Assembly: GCA_963851245.1 (NCBI GenBank)
Contig: CAWKOH010000001.1
Span: forward strand, 248,001-312,000
Direction: 5' to 3'
Source: CAWKOH01 sp963851245
Lineage (GTDB): Bacteria; Actinomycetota; Acidimicrobiia; Acidimicrobiales; Palsa-688
Length of the DNA: 64,000 nucleotides
Below the pieces are notes generated by a model, which searched no databases, had not been told where the DNA came from, and saw only the letters and a list, made by a program, of their open reading frames with translations. Positions 16,447 to 25,022 of the stretch are shown here, piece by piece. Position 1 is the stretch's first letter, and each line of letters starts with the position of its first letter. The position numbers and the translations under genes were made by a program.

Positions 16447-17592
16447 CTAACCCTTACCCAGGACGACGGCGCTGCGGCCCGCGCTGCAAATGACATGCTC
16501 GGCACCCTGCACCTGGTTGGCAGCCGTCCCGCGTAGCTGCCGCACCCCTTCGAGAATGTTGTTCACCCCGTGGATGTAGGCCTCTCCAAGCAGCCCGCCA
16601 TTGGTGTTGACCGGCAGCTTGCCCCCGATCTCGATGCTTCCCGCAGCGATGAAGTCCTTGGCTTCCCCGTATCCGCAGAATCCGTAGGCCTCGAGCTGGT
16701 AGAAGACCACCGGGCTGAAGTTCTCGTAGATCATGGCGATATCGATGTCGTCCGGCTGGAGACCCGTCGTCTTCCACAGCTGGGCGGCGACCGATTCGGC
16801 TTCAGGGAACCGGCACAGGTCGGGATAGTAGTAATTGAAGGTCACATTCCCCTGAATGAGGTTTCCCTGGGTGGCGCCCTCGATCAGCACGACCGGCTGG
16901 CGCAGATCGCGGGCCCGCTCGGTAGAGGTGACCACGCACGCCACCCCCCCGTCGCTTTCCTGGCAGCAGTCGAGCAGGCGCAGGATAGGTTCCACGATCC
17001 ACCGCGAATTCTGGTGATCGTCGAGGGTGATGGGGCGGTTGCAGTACCAGGCGTTGGGGTTGGTCGCAGCGTGCTTCCGGGCGACCACGCTGTAACGTCC
17101 GAAGTCGGCGTTCGTCAGCCCGAACTTGTACATGTAGCGCTGGAACCAGAGCGAGTACATCTTGGCTGGGGTATCGAGCCCATACGGTCGATACCAGCTG
17201 GTACCCACGGCTCCCTGGTCCGAGGTGGGCTGACCGAACCGGCGCCCGGACCGTTCGTTGAAGGCCCGATAGATGACGACCACGTCGGCAGCACCGGATG
17301 CCACCGCGGCGGCCGCATGCTCGACCGTGGCTGACGCACCGCCGCCGCCGAACGGCGTCCGTGACGTCCACCGGACGTCTGTTATGCCGACGCTGCGCAT
17401 CAGGGCCAGCTCGTCATTGGTGTCCAGGGTGAACGTCACCAGTCCATCGACATCCGAGGGCTGCAGGCCGGCATCGACCACGGCGGCACGGACCGCCTCG
17501 GCGGCCAGCTGCAGCTCGCTGCGACCCGAGTTCTTCGAGAACTCCGTTTGCCCGATACCCACCACCGCGGTCTTGTTGTTGAGGGTTGGCAT
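16447..17592 (-). CDS. Thiolase-like (lipid-transfer, Ltp2-type) protein
   Basis: The 381-aa protein starts KTAVVGIGQTEFSKNSGRSE and contains DAGLQPSDVDGL, LLDCCQESDGG, MIYENFSPVVFYQLEAYGF and GGLLGEAYIHGVN, all typical of SCP2-thiolase-like/lipid-transfer proteins. Relatives such as Ltp2 work with a DUF35 Zn-ribbon protein as retro-aldolases that release a ketone from a beta-hydroxyacyl-CoA side chain. Here the DUF35 gene lies directly upstream and overlaps by one base (ATGA). The ATG at 17592 was chosen for that overlap and the conserved start; a longer frame reaches 17949 across the neighbour. It is very similar to 29455-30639. Confidence 0.87.
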   Translation of the reverse strand: MPTLNNKTAVVGIGQTEFSKNSGRSELQLAAEAVRAAVVDAGLQPSDVDGLVTFTLDTNDELALMRSVGITDVRWTSRTPFGGGGASATVEHAAAAVASGAADVVVIYRAFNERSGRRFGQPTSDQGAVGTSWYRPYGLDTPAKMYSLWFQRYMYKFGLTNADFGRYSVVARKHAATNPNAWYCNRPITLDDHQNSRWIVEPILRLLDCCQESDGGVACVVTSTERARDLRQPVVLIEGATQGNLIQGNVTFNYYYPDLCRFPEAESVAAQLWKTTGLQPDDIDIAMIYENFSPVVFYQLEAYGFCGYGEAKDFIAAGSIEIGGKLPVNTNGGLLGEAYIHGVNNILEGVRQLRGTAANQVQGAEHVICSAGRSAVVLGKG

Positions 17593-17996
17593 CAGGCTGC
17601 ACCGGAGCCGGCCGGCCGGAACTGTGGGAGCTTCATCCCGTCGACCTCCCGGAAGACCAGTTCGACGTCCATGTCGTTGGCTACCTGACCGGGGTCGACG
17701 TCCTGAAGGTTCGAGACCAGGCGCACGCCTTCCTCCAGTTCCACCAAAGCTACGATCCGCGGCACATCGTCGCCCTCGGTCGGGTGGAGGGACACGATCC
17801 AGCTGTGGACGGTGCCCCGGCCGGTGGCCTCCTGTGCGGTCCACTCCAAGGATCCGCATACCGGACACATAGGCGATGGCGGATGCTGCAGGTTCGAGCA
17901 TTTGGCGCAGCGGGCCAGGAGGAGCCGATCCTCGGCGACGCCTTGCCAAAAGAACTCGTCATCGCGAGTGACATTCGGCGGGATCACGTGCGGCAC
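17592..17996 (-). CDS. DUF35 / OB-fold Zn-ribbon protein, partner of thiolase
   Basis: A 134-aa protein with a rubredoxin-like Zn ribbon (Cys30, Cys33, Cys44, Cys47 in RCAKC...CPVC) followed by an OB fold (GRGTVHSWIVSLHP, then VALVELEEGVRLVSNL). Proteins of this type bind thiolase-like enzymes and present the acyl-CoA; in steroid side-chain degradation they form the aldolase with Ltp2. The GTG start has GAGGAGGG upstream, and the stop overlaps the thiolase start. It follows the amidohydrolase at 18022-19152 by 25 bases, so the three form an operon. Confidence 0.88.
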   Translation of the reverse strand: MPHVIPPNVTRDDEFFWQGVAEDRLLLARCAKCSNLQHPPSPMCPVCGSLEWTAQEATGRGTVHSWIVSLHPTEGDDVPRIVALVELEEGVRLVSNLQDVDPGQVANDMDVELVFREVDGMKLPQFRPAGSGAA

Positions 17997-18021
17997 TTAG
18001 GGCCCTCCTCACGGCGTTGAG

Positions 18022-19152
18022 TCACGAAACGAGGCTGGGCTGGAGGTTCCAGACCCGGGCCGCGTTACCCGACAGCACAAGCTCGCGGTCAGCCGGGTCG
18101 ACATCGTGGAACAGAGTCTCGATGATGGACTTCGAGTTTGGCCAACTCGACACCGGGTGCGGGTAATCGGAGGACCACATGACGTTGCGGATGCCGAGCC
18201 GATCGTGGGCGTGACGGATTACGTCGGGCTCGTCGATGAACGTCAGGTAGACGCTCTGGCGGAAATAGTGGCTCGGCAGTTCTTTGAGGCCAGGGAACTC
18301 ATACCCCTGACGGGTCGCCATGTCATCGACGATGTACAACCACCACGAGACCCACCCGATGCCCGGCTCGACGAAGACCACTTTCAACCGGGGGAAGCGC
18401 TCGAGCACCCCGGTCAGCACCCACATGCCCAGGGCCTCAGCCGCCGACAGCGCCACCATGGGTACGAACACCCCCTTCTGGGGGGTGGGGTCGCGCTTGG
18501 CCAGTCCTTCCAGCTGGGTGTTGAGGCCGATGTGGCAGCAGATCGGAAGGCCGGTTTCCTGTATGACCGCCCAGAGGGGATCGTAACGACGATCCCAGTA
18601 ATCGGGTAAGCCCAGCTCGGCCGGGAAGACTGGAAGCTGCAGAGATTTGCACCCTTCGGCGGCCGCCCACCGCACCTCCCGTACCGCGACATCAATGTCA
18701 TGGATCGGGAGCTGATAGGACACGACCAGCCGCTTCGGATCGGCCGAGGCGAACTCAGCCAGGGCCGTGTTGAAAGCCCGGGTCGACTCCTGCCACCCAT
18801 CCTTGATCATGTACAGGTAACGGAACACGCTCACCTCGCAGTAGCTCGACGAGGCGTCCACCCCGTCAGCGTCCATATCCCGGAGCCGTTCAACCGGATC
18901 GGAATGACCGGGCCGCCCGTTCGCCGGATGGGAACGCCGGCCTATCATGGGAGTGGCCGTGGGGTCGACTGGGAGCCCCTCCTGCTCGCGCCACCGCTGG
19001 TTCGATTCGGCCGATATGGAGGCGCGCATGGCGCGAGCAAACTCAGCAACGGCCCCGTCGTACTCATCATGATACTTCGGGGCCAGGAACGCCTTTACGC
19101 GCTCGTGACTCAGGTCGATATGGTCGTCGGATGAGATCACACGGGCTGGCAT
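18022..19152 (-). CDS. Amidohydrolase family protein
   Basis: The 376-aa protein opens ARVISSDDHIDLSHERVKAF (Asp10, His11 metal region). It has PICCHIGLN for the strand-5 His, VVFVEPGIGWVSWWLY, and WSSDYPHPVSSWPNSKSIIE with the final Asp. It is first in an operon with the DUF35 and thiolase-like genes. A close paralog lies at 31186-32298 next to a second thiolase/DUF35 pair, showing that the set was duplicated and rearranged. In this setting it may hydrolyse a ring or lactone/amide formed during breakdown of a larger acid. Confidence 0.86.
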   Translation of the reverse strand: MPARVISSDDHIDLSHERVKAFLAPKYHDEYDGAVAEFARAMRASISAESNQRWREQEGLPVDPTATPMIGRRSHPANGRPGHSDPVERLRDMDADGVDASSSYCEVSVFRYLYMIKDGWQESTRAFNTALAEFASADPKRLVVSYQLPIHDIDVAVREVRWAAAEGCKSLQLPVFPAELGLPDYWDRRYDPLWAVIQETGLPICCHIGLNTQLEGLAKRDPTPQKGVFVPMVALSAAEALGMWVLTGVLERFPRLKVVFVEPGIGWVSWWLYIVDDMATRQGYEFPGLKELPSHYFRQSVYLTFIDEPDVIRHAHDRLGIRNVMWSSDYPHPVSSWPNSKSIIETLFHDVDPADRELVLSGNAARVWNLQPSLVS

Positions 19153-19181
19153 GGTCCACTCTCCAGTCAGGGACGAGTTCT

Positions 19182-19193
19182 TTACTATAGTAA
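19182..19193. promoter_or_regulatory. 12-bp perfect palindrome between divergent genes
   Basis: TTACTATAGTAA reads the same on both strands and contains TATAGT, a possible -10 box, in both directions. It sits 30 bases before the amidohydrolase start and 73 bases before the CoA-transferase start. Similar AT-rich islands (GGACTATACTAAGG at 21992, CTATAGTGATTACA at 12551) suggest an operator, possibly for a TetR protein. Confidence 0.4.
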
Positions 19194-19266
19194 CTACTAA
19201 GGTATTTCAGCTACAAAGTGTCGCGCCTCGAGCGTGACCGGGTCGTGGAGCTCGGGAGGGTGACAG

Positions 19267-21723
19267 ATGGGTGTTTTGGACGGTCTCGAGGTACTGGACC
19301 TCTCGTGGGGAATCAGCGGACCGATGACCGGCATGTTGCTGTCCGACCACGGGGCCCGCGTCACCAGGATCGAGCGTCCCGGGGGCGACCCCTGGCGGGG
19401 CCTTCCCAGCTATCGGGTCTGGAACAGGGGCAAGCGGTCTGCCGTCCTCGACCTCAAGGATCCGACGGACAAGGAGCGCCTCCTGGCCCTGGCCGGCCGA
19501 GCCGACGTGCTAGTGGAGAGCTTCTCTCCCGGGACCACGGCGCGCCTCGGGATCGACTACGAAACCTTGAGCGCCCTGAACCCACGCCTGGTGTACTGCT
19601 CGATAACGGGTTACGGACCGAACGGCCCCGATTCCGACCGCCCGGGCCTCGACGCCCTCGTGGCGACCCGTACCGGTCAGCATTGGGAGATCAGGGGCGT
19701 GCCGGGTACGACCATCAGCCGCCTCTCGGGCACGGAAGGGCCGTTGCCGGGGTTGGAGATACCAGACGGATGCTGGGTTGGTCCCGACCGCGATGGTCCG
19801 CTGTTCAGCGGCGTGCCGTGGGTGAGTCTGGCCACGTTCTACATCGCCACGCTCGGGATCAACGCGGCCATCCGGGTCCGCGGCAAGACCGGACGAGGCC
19901 AGCACGTGAACGCCTCTCTGCTGCACGGCGTTCTGGCCACCACGGTTGGCGGCTGGCAGAAGGTAGACCACCCCGACGCACCCCACTTCCTCACCTGGGT
20001 CCTTGACTCGCGGGCTCCCAAGGCCTTTTTCCAGGGATCGGATGGGCGCTGGTTGCACCACTGGGTCCCGCTCCCGGAGTTCATCATCAACGCGGCTGCC
20101 AACGGCATGAAAGCCGAAGGGCTGGTGGGCCCCAAGCAAGCTTCTATGCGGGTCAGCACCGCAGCCGAAGACATGATCATCCTCCACGCCTATCAGGAGC
20201 AGCTGGCGGAAGCCGTCGGCCGGTATCCCTCCGACCAGTGGGTCCGCCTGGCCGCCGAGGTCGGCGTTCCGGTCCAAACCGTACGGTCTCCCGAGGAAGC
20301 TCTCCTCGACCCTCTCCTCGTGGCCGACGGATGCGTGACGGAGGTAGAAGATCCCGAGGTTGGAGTGATCCGCCAGGTCGGCCGGGTTATCGACATGAAG
20401 CGGCACCCGGCCGGAAGGCCCGCCCCGGCGCCGTCACCGGGGCAGCACACCGACGAGGTGATAGCAGAGGCCGACGCCGCCCGTCAGGCCGGTCCGGTCC
20501 ACGCCGCGGACGCCCCGCAGGACCCTGGATCAAAGCCGTCGTCCCCACTCGACGGAGTTCTCGTGCTCGACCTCGGCCTGGCCGTCGCCGGCCCCTTCGG
20601 CACGCAGGTCCTGGCTCAGTTGGGAGCCCGGGTAATCAAGGTGAACACCCTCACCGACAAGTTCTGGTTCACCAACCACATCGGCATGTGCTGCAACCGG
20701 GACAAGGACTCGATCACGCTGAACTTGAAGGATCCAGAAGGCATGTCGGTCCTCCACCGGCTGGTCGAGCGGGCCGACGTCGTACAACACAACATGCGTT
20801 ACGACGCCGCAGAGCGGTTGGGAGTCGACTACGAATCTCTTCGTCAGCTCAACCCGAGGCTGATCTACTGCCACACTCTCGGCCACGAACAGGGGCCGCG
20901 GGCATACCACCCGGGCAACGACCAGACAGGAGCAGCCCTGGCCGGCGCCGAGTGGCTGGACGGAGGCCTGGACCACGGGGGCCGCCCTATCTGGGCCTGC
21001 ACCTCCCTGGGCGACACGGGGAACGGCTTCTTGTCGGCGCTTGGCATCGTCCAGGCCCTTTACGATCGGGACCGTACCGGGGAAGGGCAGTTCCTGCGCA
21101 CCTCGATCGTCTACGCCCACCTGCTCAACACCTCCACGGCGTGGATAAGCCCGGACGCCACGGTAGTGGCGGACCGGCAAAAACCCGATGCCGAGCAGTA
21201 CGGGTGGAACGCCCTCTACCGTCTGTACCGGACAGCCGACGGATGGCTGTGCCTCGCCGCTCTCGACGAGGCGGCCTGGACTGCTCTGTGCGCGGCCCTG
21301 GATCGACCCGACCTTCCCACCGACTCCAGGTTCGCGACCGCCGAGTCGCGCCGTGACAACGACGACGATCTCATCCGCGAGCTGACCGGCCTGTTCGCGA
21401 CCCGGTCGGCCGCCGAGTGGTTCGGGATTCTGGACGGACTCGGGGTGCCGTGTGAGATCTCCGATCCCGACTTCGTCCTCCGCCTCTTCGCCGACCCGGA
21501 GGCCGAAAAGAAGCAGTTAGTCGCCTCGTTCCCTCACCGCATCGTGGGGAACATGAAGATGGCCGGGCTCTATTTCGATCTGTCCGACACCCCGGGCAAG
21601 ATCTGGGGGCCTCCGACCTGGCCCGGGCAGAACACCGGCCAGATCCTGGCCGAGGTCGGTTACACGCCCGATGAGATCGAGAAGCTTCTCGACGGAAAGG
21701 TGGCTGAGGACACCAGCCTCTAG
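19267..21723 (+). CDS. Tandem-domain CaiB/BaiF CoA-transferase (818 aa)
   Basis: It has the same length and layout as 12785-15241. Domain 1 starts GLEVLDLSWGISGPMTGM; domain 2 starts GVLVLDLGLAVAGPFGTQVL near residue 427. The catalytic-Asp position is VPWVSLATF in domain 1 (Asp absent) and TSLGDTGNGF in domain 2 (Asp present), repeating the inactive-active pattern. The ATG follows GGGAGGGTGAC. It is divergent from an amidohydrolase gene, as its paralog is, so the pair CoA-transferase/amidohydrolase has been duplicated. Transfer of CoA to an unidentified acid is expected. Confidence 0.88.
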   Translation: MGVLDGLEVLDLSWGISGPMTGMLLSDHGARVTRIERPGGDPWRGLPSYRVWNRGKRSAVLDLKDPTDKERLLALAGRADVLVESFSPGTTARLGIDYETLSALNPRLVYCSITGYGPNGPDSDRPGLDALVATRTGQHWEIRGVPGTTISRLSGTEGPLPGLEIPDGCWVGPDRDGPLFSGVPWVSLATFYIATLGINAAIRVRGKTGRGQHVNASLLHGVLATTVGGWQKVDHPDAPHFLTWVLDSRAPKAFFQGSDGRWLHHWVPLPEFIINAAANGMKAEGLVGPKQASMRVSTAAEDMIILHAYQEQLAEAVGRYPSDQWVRLAAEVGVPVQTVRSPEEALLDPLLVADGCVTEVEDPEVGVIRQVGRVIDMKRHPAGRPAPAPSPGQHTDEVIAEADAARQAGPVHAADAPQDPGSKPSSPLDGVLVLDLGLAVAGPFGTQVLAQLGARVIKVNTLTDKFWFTNHIGMCCNRDKDSITLNLKDPEGMSVLHRLVERADVVQHNMRYDAAERLGVDYESLRQLNPRLIYCHTLGHEQGPRAYHPGNDQTGAALAGAEWLDGGLDHGGRPIWACTSLGDTGNGFLSALGIVQALYDRDRTGEGQFLRTSIVYAHLLNTSTAWISPDATVVADRQKPDAEQYGWNALYRLYRTADGWLCLAALDEAAWTALCAALDRPDLPTDSRFATAESRRDNDDDLIRELTGLFATRSAAEWFGILDGLGVPCEISDPDFVLRLFADPEAEKKQLVASFPHRIVGNMKMAGLYFDLSDTPGKIWGPPTWPGQNTGQILAEVGYTPDEIEKLLDGKVAEDTSL

Positions 21724-21744
21724 CGCCTGTCCTGGGGAGGGAGG

Positions 21745-21975
21745 AAAGGGGCTATGCCCTCGGCGGCCTCGCGCTGGAGCTCCGGAGCTGAAGCACTGCC
21801 CGCCTGCTCCCGTCACCACCATGGCACCAACGCCGGCGTCGGAAGTGGCGTCGTCAAGGGCGCGGCCAACGCGATGAGCGTGGGCGGGTCAAGGGGCGTT
21901 GCGCACCGCTGGCCGGTCGATCGTCAAGGTCACGACCGGGCCTTGCGGCGCCGTCCTCAGCGAAGCTGGGCCCAT
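21745..21975 (-). pseudogene. Enoyl-CoA hydratase N-terminal relic
   Basis: On the minus strand an ATG at 21975 starts GPVVTLTIDRPAVRNA, the classic crotonase first strand. After frameshifts the frames continue DPPTLIALAA, then LDDATSDAGVGAMVVTGAGG, QCFSSGA and LQREAAEG, the oxyanion-hole region. The similarity then stops at the end of the CoA-transferase gene, so about two thirds of a normal 260-aa protein is missing. At least three frame changes occur in 230 bases. It is a true decay product, unlike the single-shift genes elsewhere. This relic explains most of the 336-base gap between its neighbours. Confidence 0.75.
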
Positions 21976-22059
21976 AGCACGCCCCATAGTTGGGACTATA
22001 CTAAGGCGGACGATCGAGGTCGCGTGGCCAGGGCCGCCAGCGGGAAGGAAGCCGGCAGA

Positions 22060-23046
22060 GTGCAGTCCGACGTCACCAAGCAGCGGCTGTCGATCGATGT
22101 TCGCGGTGCACGCATGCCCGGCTGTCGGAGGCTCGCAGGTGACTTGCACTGGGCACCGTCGGCCGTCAGCGAGGTCTCCTTTGGCCGCGTTGTCGTCTTC
22201 TGTTTCCCCGGCGGCGGCATGTCCCGCCATTACTACGACCTTGCGGTCGAGGGATACAGCATGGCCACCCATCTCGCTTCTCGTGGGTTCATTGTCGTGA
22301 CCGTCGATCACCCAGGCGTAGGAGGCAGTGACATTCCCGACAACCCTTGGGCGCTCACGCCGCAACGTGTTGCCGACGTCGATGTCTTCGCCGTTCGCCA
22401 GGTGCTGGACCGTCTTTCTTCGGGAGGTTTGCCGGGCTTGCCCTCCGGGAACCCCACGCTCGTGGTAGGTGTGGGGCATTCCGCCGGTGCTCTCCTGGTC
22501 ATACATCAGCAGGCCCGCCACGGGGTCTTCGGTGCGGTGTCACTGCTCGGCTGGGCCGGGCACGGGCTCCCCGAACACCTCGATGAGCACGAGCGCGAGC
22601 TGGCCAACAGCTCTCCTCTGACGGAGGAGAGCCTGGTCGCGGCGGCCCGCCGGCGCCACGGCGAGGCTCGGGTCGACCTGCCACGTGGGAGCTCGAGCTG
22701 GTTGGTGGCCAATGAGATGCCGGAGCCAGTCCACGCCGCCCTGGTGCAAGCCCGCAGCCCATTGCTGTCGGTCATAGGGTTGGCGAGCATGATCCCGGGT
22801 GGCACGGCCGGACCGGCGGGCGAGATCAGCGTGCCCGTGTTCCTCGGGGTGGGAGAGAACGACATCGCTACCGATCCGCGCCGCATCCCGGCCGAGTTCC
22901 CGGGTTCCGACGACGTCACGCTGTACGTTCTGGCCCGGGCCGGCCACAATCACAACGTCGAGCCCAATCGAATGCTTCTCTGGGACCGTATGGCGGCGTG
23001 GATGTCTTCGATGAGGTGGCCGTGGCCACCCGAGCCATTGTCGTAA
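22060..23046 (+). CDS. Alpha/beta hydrolase
   Basis: A 328-aa protein from the GTG at 22060, which follows GGAAGGAAG. It shows an oxyanion strand FCFPGGGMS (about 48-55), VTVDHPGVGGSD, the nucleophile elbow GVGHSAGA (Ser141), GVGENDIATDP with the acid, and ARAGHNHN with the His. No secretion signal is seen. The layout is that of lipases, platelet-activating-factor-type hydrolases and other esterases, so ester or thioester hydrolysis is likely. The frame stays open to 21754 but that part overlaps the crotonase relic on the other strand. Its stop codon lies within the left arm of an inverted repeat. Confidence 0.8.
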   Translation: MQSDVTKQRLSIDVRGARMPGCRRLAGDLHWAPSAVSEVSFGRVVVFCFPGGGMSRHYYDLAVEGYSMATHLASRGFIVVTVDHPGVGGSDIPDNPWALTPQRVADVDVFAVRQVLDRLSSGGLPGLPSGNPTLVVGVGHSAGALLVIHQQARHGVFGAVSLLGWAGHGLPEHLDEHERELANSSPLTEESLVAAARRRHGEARVDLPRGSSSWLVANEMPEPVHAALVQARSPLLSVIGLASMIPGGTAGPAGEISVPVFLGVGENDIATDPRRIPAEFPGSDDVTLYVLARAGHNHNVEPNRMLLWDRMAAWMSSMRWPWPPEPLS

Positions 23047-23134
23047 CTCTCGGTGCCACTTCGTCGTCTCGGAGTCAATCTGCGCTCGATCGGGGCCGAA
23101 CTGCCGCCGAGAGATTCAACTGGCACCGAGAGTT
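23045..23134. repeat. 90-bp segment bounded by a 14-bp inverted repeat
   Basis: AACTCTCGGTGCCA (23045-23058) is repeated inverted and perfect as TGGCACCGAGAGTT (23121-23134), with 62 bases between. It lies between the ends of two convergent genes. It could be a long-loop bidirectional terminator or a small non-coding mobile element. No flanking target duplication is visible. Confidence 0.6.
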
Positions 23135-23159
23135 GGCCGCCACCTCGACCACCTTGCGG

Positions 23160-23756
23160 CTACACCGGGTCGGGAGCGGATAACAGGGCCGACCCGGCCA
23201 GCCGGCGCAGTTCCCGACTCATCATCTCGTCGTCGACATCGGGCGATATGTTCGGAACCGAATTCAGCATCCCGAACACCGCTTCGACGACCGCACGAGC
23301 CACCTTCTCGGACGACGAGGGGTGCAAGCGCCGGTACACCTCCGACCAGATGTCGACGTAGCGCCTCTGCTTGCGTCGCAGGCGGCTGCGGTCCACGGCA
23401 GGGAGGTTGTGCGCCTCCTGGGCGTACACCGCCAGGATCGCCTTCTCCTCGATCGCGAAGTCGACATGAGCGCCGACAAGCGTGGAAAGGACCACCTGGG
23501 GATCGTCTCCCTCGGACGCGGCGGCGGCGCCTTCGAGCAAACGGTCGATGACCCGGTCCAGAAGCGCAACCAGTATCTCCAACTTGTTTCCGAAGTGACG
23601 GTACAAAGCCGCCCCGGTCACGCCGGCCGCAGCCCCGATGTCGCTGACGCCCACGGTGTGGAATCCCTGACTGGCGACGAGTTGGGCCGCCGCCGCCAGG
23701 ATCTGCTCCCGCCGCTCCCGGCCCCGCCGGGTGGATGCCGGTCGGGAGGTCTGCAT
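23160..23756 (-). CDS. TetR family transcriptional regulator
   Basis: A 198-aa regulator with the helix-turn-helix at about residues 14-60: REQILAAAAQLVASQGF, then DIGAAAGVTGAALYRHFGNK. The C-terminal domain resembles that of regulators of branched-chain or fatty acyl-CoA metabolism (KstR2/LiuR-like), judged by general shape only. Its ATG overlaps the stop of the acyl-CoA dehydrogenase gene (TGATG), so the two are one transcript. It probably controls the dehydrogenase and the divergent carboxylase genes, responding to an acyl-CoA. Confidence 0.88.
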   Translation of the reverse strand: MQTSRPASTRRGRERREQILAAAAQLVASQGFHTVGVSDIGAAAGVTGAALYRHFGNKLEILVALLDRVIDRLLEGAAAASEGDDPQVVLSTLVGAHVDFAIEEKAILAVYAQEAHNLPAVDRSRLRRKQRRYVDIWSEVYRRLHPSSSEKVARAVVEAVFGMLNSVPNISPDVDDEMMSRELRRLAGSALLSAPDPV

Positions 23757-24913
23757 CAGTAGGACTTCGGAAGGCCCAGGGAGTGCTGGGCCACGAAGTT
23801 GAGGATCATCTCGCGGCTTACCGGTGCTATGCGCAGGAGCCGGGCCAGCCCCCAGAGGTCCGCCAGTCCGTACTCCGACGCCATGCCGTTGCCCCCATGA
23901 GTTTGGATGGCGGCGTCCAGACAGGCCAGTCCGGCGTCGGCCGCCGCGAACTTGGCCATGTTGGCCGCCTCTCCGGCCGCGGCCGGATCGGCATCATGGT
24001 CGTGGAGCCAGGCGGCCTTGGAGATCATGAGGCGAGCCAGCTCGAGCTGGACCTTGGCCTCGGCCAGCGGATGGGCCACCCCTTGGTGGGTACCGATTGG
24101 CACACCCCACACCGATCGGTCCCGCCCGTAAGCCGAGGCTTTGCTCAAGGCGTACCGGCCGATGCCGGCCGAGAGGGCGGCACCGGTGATCCGTTCCGGA
24201 TTGAGGCCGAAGAAAACGAGCCTCAGACCGTCGCCTTCGGCGCCGAGCCGCCGGGAGGCCGGGACCTCCACATCGTCAAAGTGCAAGGTGAACTGCTTCT
24301 CCGGCGAGGCTATCTGCACAGGAATGATCGTTCGTTCGAGCCCGGGCGAGTCCCGGTCGACGATGAACAGGCTGAGGCGACCCCGGCCGTCCACATCCAC
24401 CGACGTCCTGGTGACGACGAGCAGATGAGCAGCCTCGTCCACCCCGGAGATGTAGGTCTTGGTCCCGTTCAGCCGGTAGGTGTCGCCGTCCCGATCGGCC
24501 ACGGTGCTCAACCGGTGACTGTTCGAACCTGCGTCAGGCTCGGTGATGGCGAAGGCCATCTTCTCACCCGCGGCCAGACCCGGTAGCCACTCGTGCTTCT
24601 GCTCCTCCGTACCGAACCGGGCGACCAGTTCGCTGCATATGGCGCCGCAGACGAGAATCAACAACAGCGGGCAACCCTGGGCCGCCACCTCCTCGCAGAC
24701 GATGGCCAGCTCGAGTATCCCGGCGCCTCCCCCTCCGTAGATCTCGGGCAGGTGGACGGAGAGGAAACCGTGATCGGCCATGGCCTTCCAGAGCTCGTCC
24801 GTCTTGTCGCCCAACCTCACCTTCTCGGCGTAGTAGCCGTGACCGAACCCCGCCGCGAGGTCCCGGACCGCGGTACGCAGCAGAACCTGCTCGTCTTCTT
24901 CTCGGAAATCCAT
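23756..24913 (-). CDS. Acyl-CoA dehydrogenase
   Basis: A 385-aa flavoprotein with the normal acyl-CoA dehydrogenase order: helical N-terminus with FLSVHLPEIYGG, the FAD-binding middle strand AFAITEPDAGSNSH and GTKTYISGVDEA, and a C-terminal helical domain with HGGNGMASEYGLADLWG and ending APVSREMILNFVAQHSLG. The C-terminal PVSREM version replaces the YEGT motif of short-chain enzymes, so the catalytic base cannot be placed confidently. It introduces a 2,3 double bond in an acyl-CoA. It is divergent from the acyl-CoA carboxylase genes 109 bases away, which suits a dehydrogenase-carboxylase-hydratase route such as leucine or isoprenoid breakdown. Confidence 0.9.
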   Translation of the reverse strand: MDFREEDEQVLLRTAVRDLAAGFGHGYYAEKVRLGDKTDELWKAMADHGFLSVHLPEIYGGGGAGILELAIVCEEVAAQGCPLLLILVCGAICSELVARFGTEEQKHEWLPGLAAGEKMAFAITEPDAGSNSHRLSTVADRDGDTYRLNGTKTYISGVDEAAHLLVVTRTSVDVDGRGRLSLFIVDRDSPGLERTIIPVQIASPEKQFTLHFDDVEVPASRRLGAEGDGLRLVFFGLNPERITGAALSAGIGRYALSKASAYGRDRSVWGVPIGTHQGVAHPLAEAKVQLELARLMISKAAWLHDHDADPAAAGEAANMAKFAAADAGLACLDAAIQTHGGNGMASEYGLADLWGLARLLRIAPVSREMILNFVAQHSLGLPKSY

Positions 24914-25022
24914 CGGGACCTTCTTGCGCGCCGAAAGTGATTGACGATTAACATACCGCGAAGTCCGAGCGACCAGGCTGACTCATTGAGACCGGGAGAG
25001 AAGCCGTGCAACCAAGCGAGAA

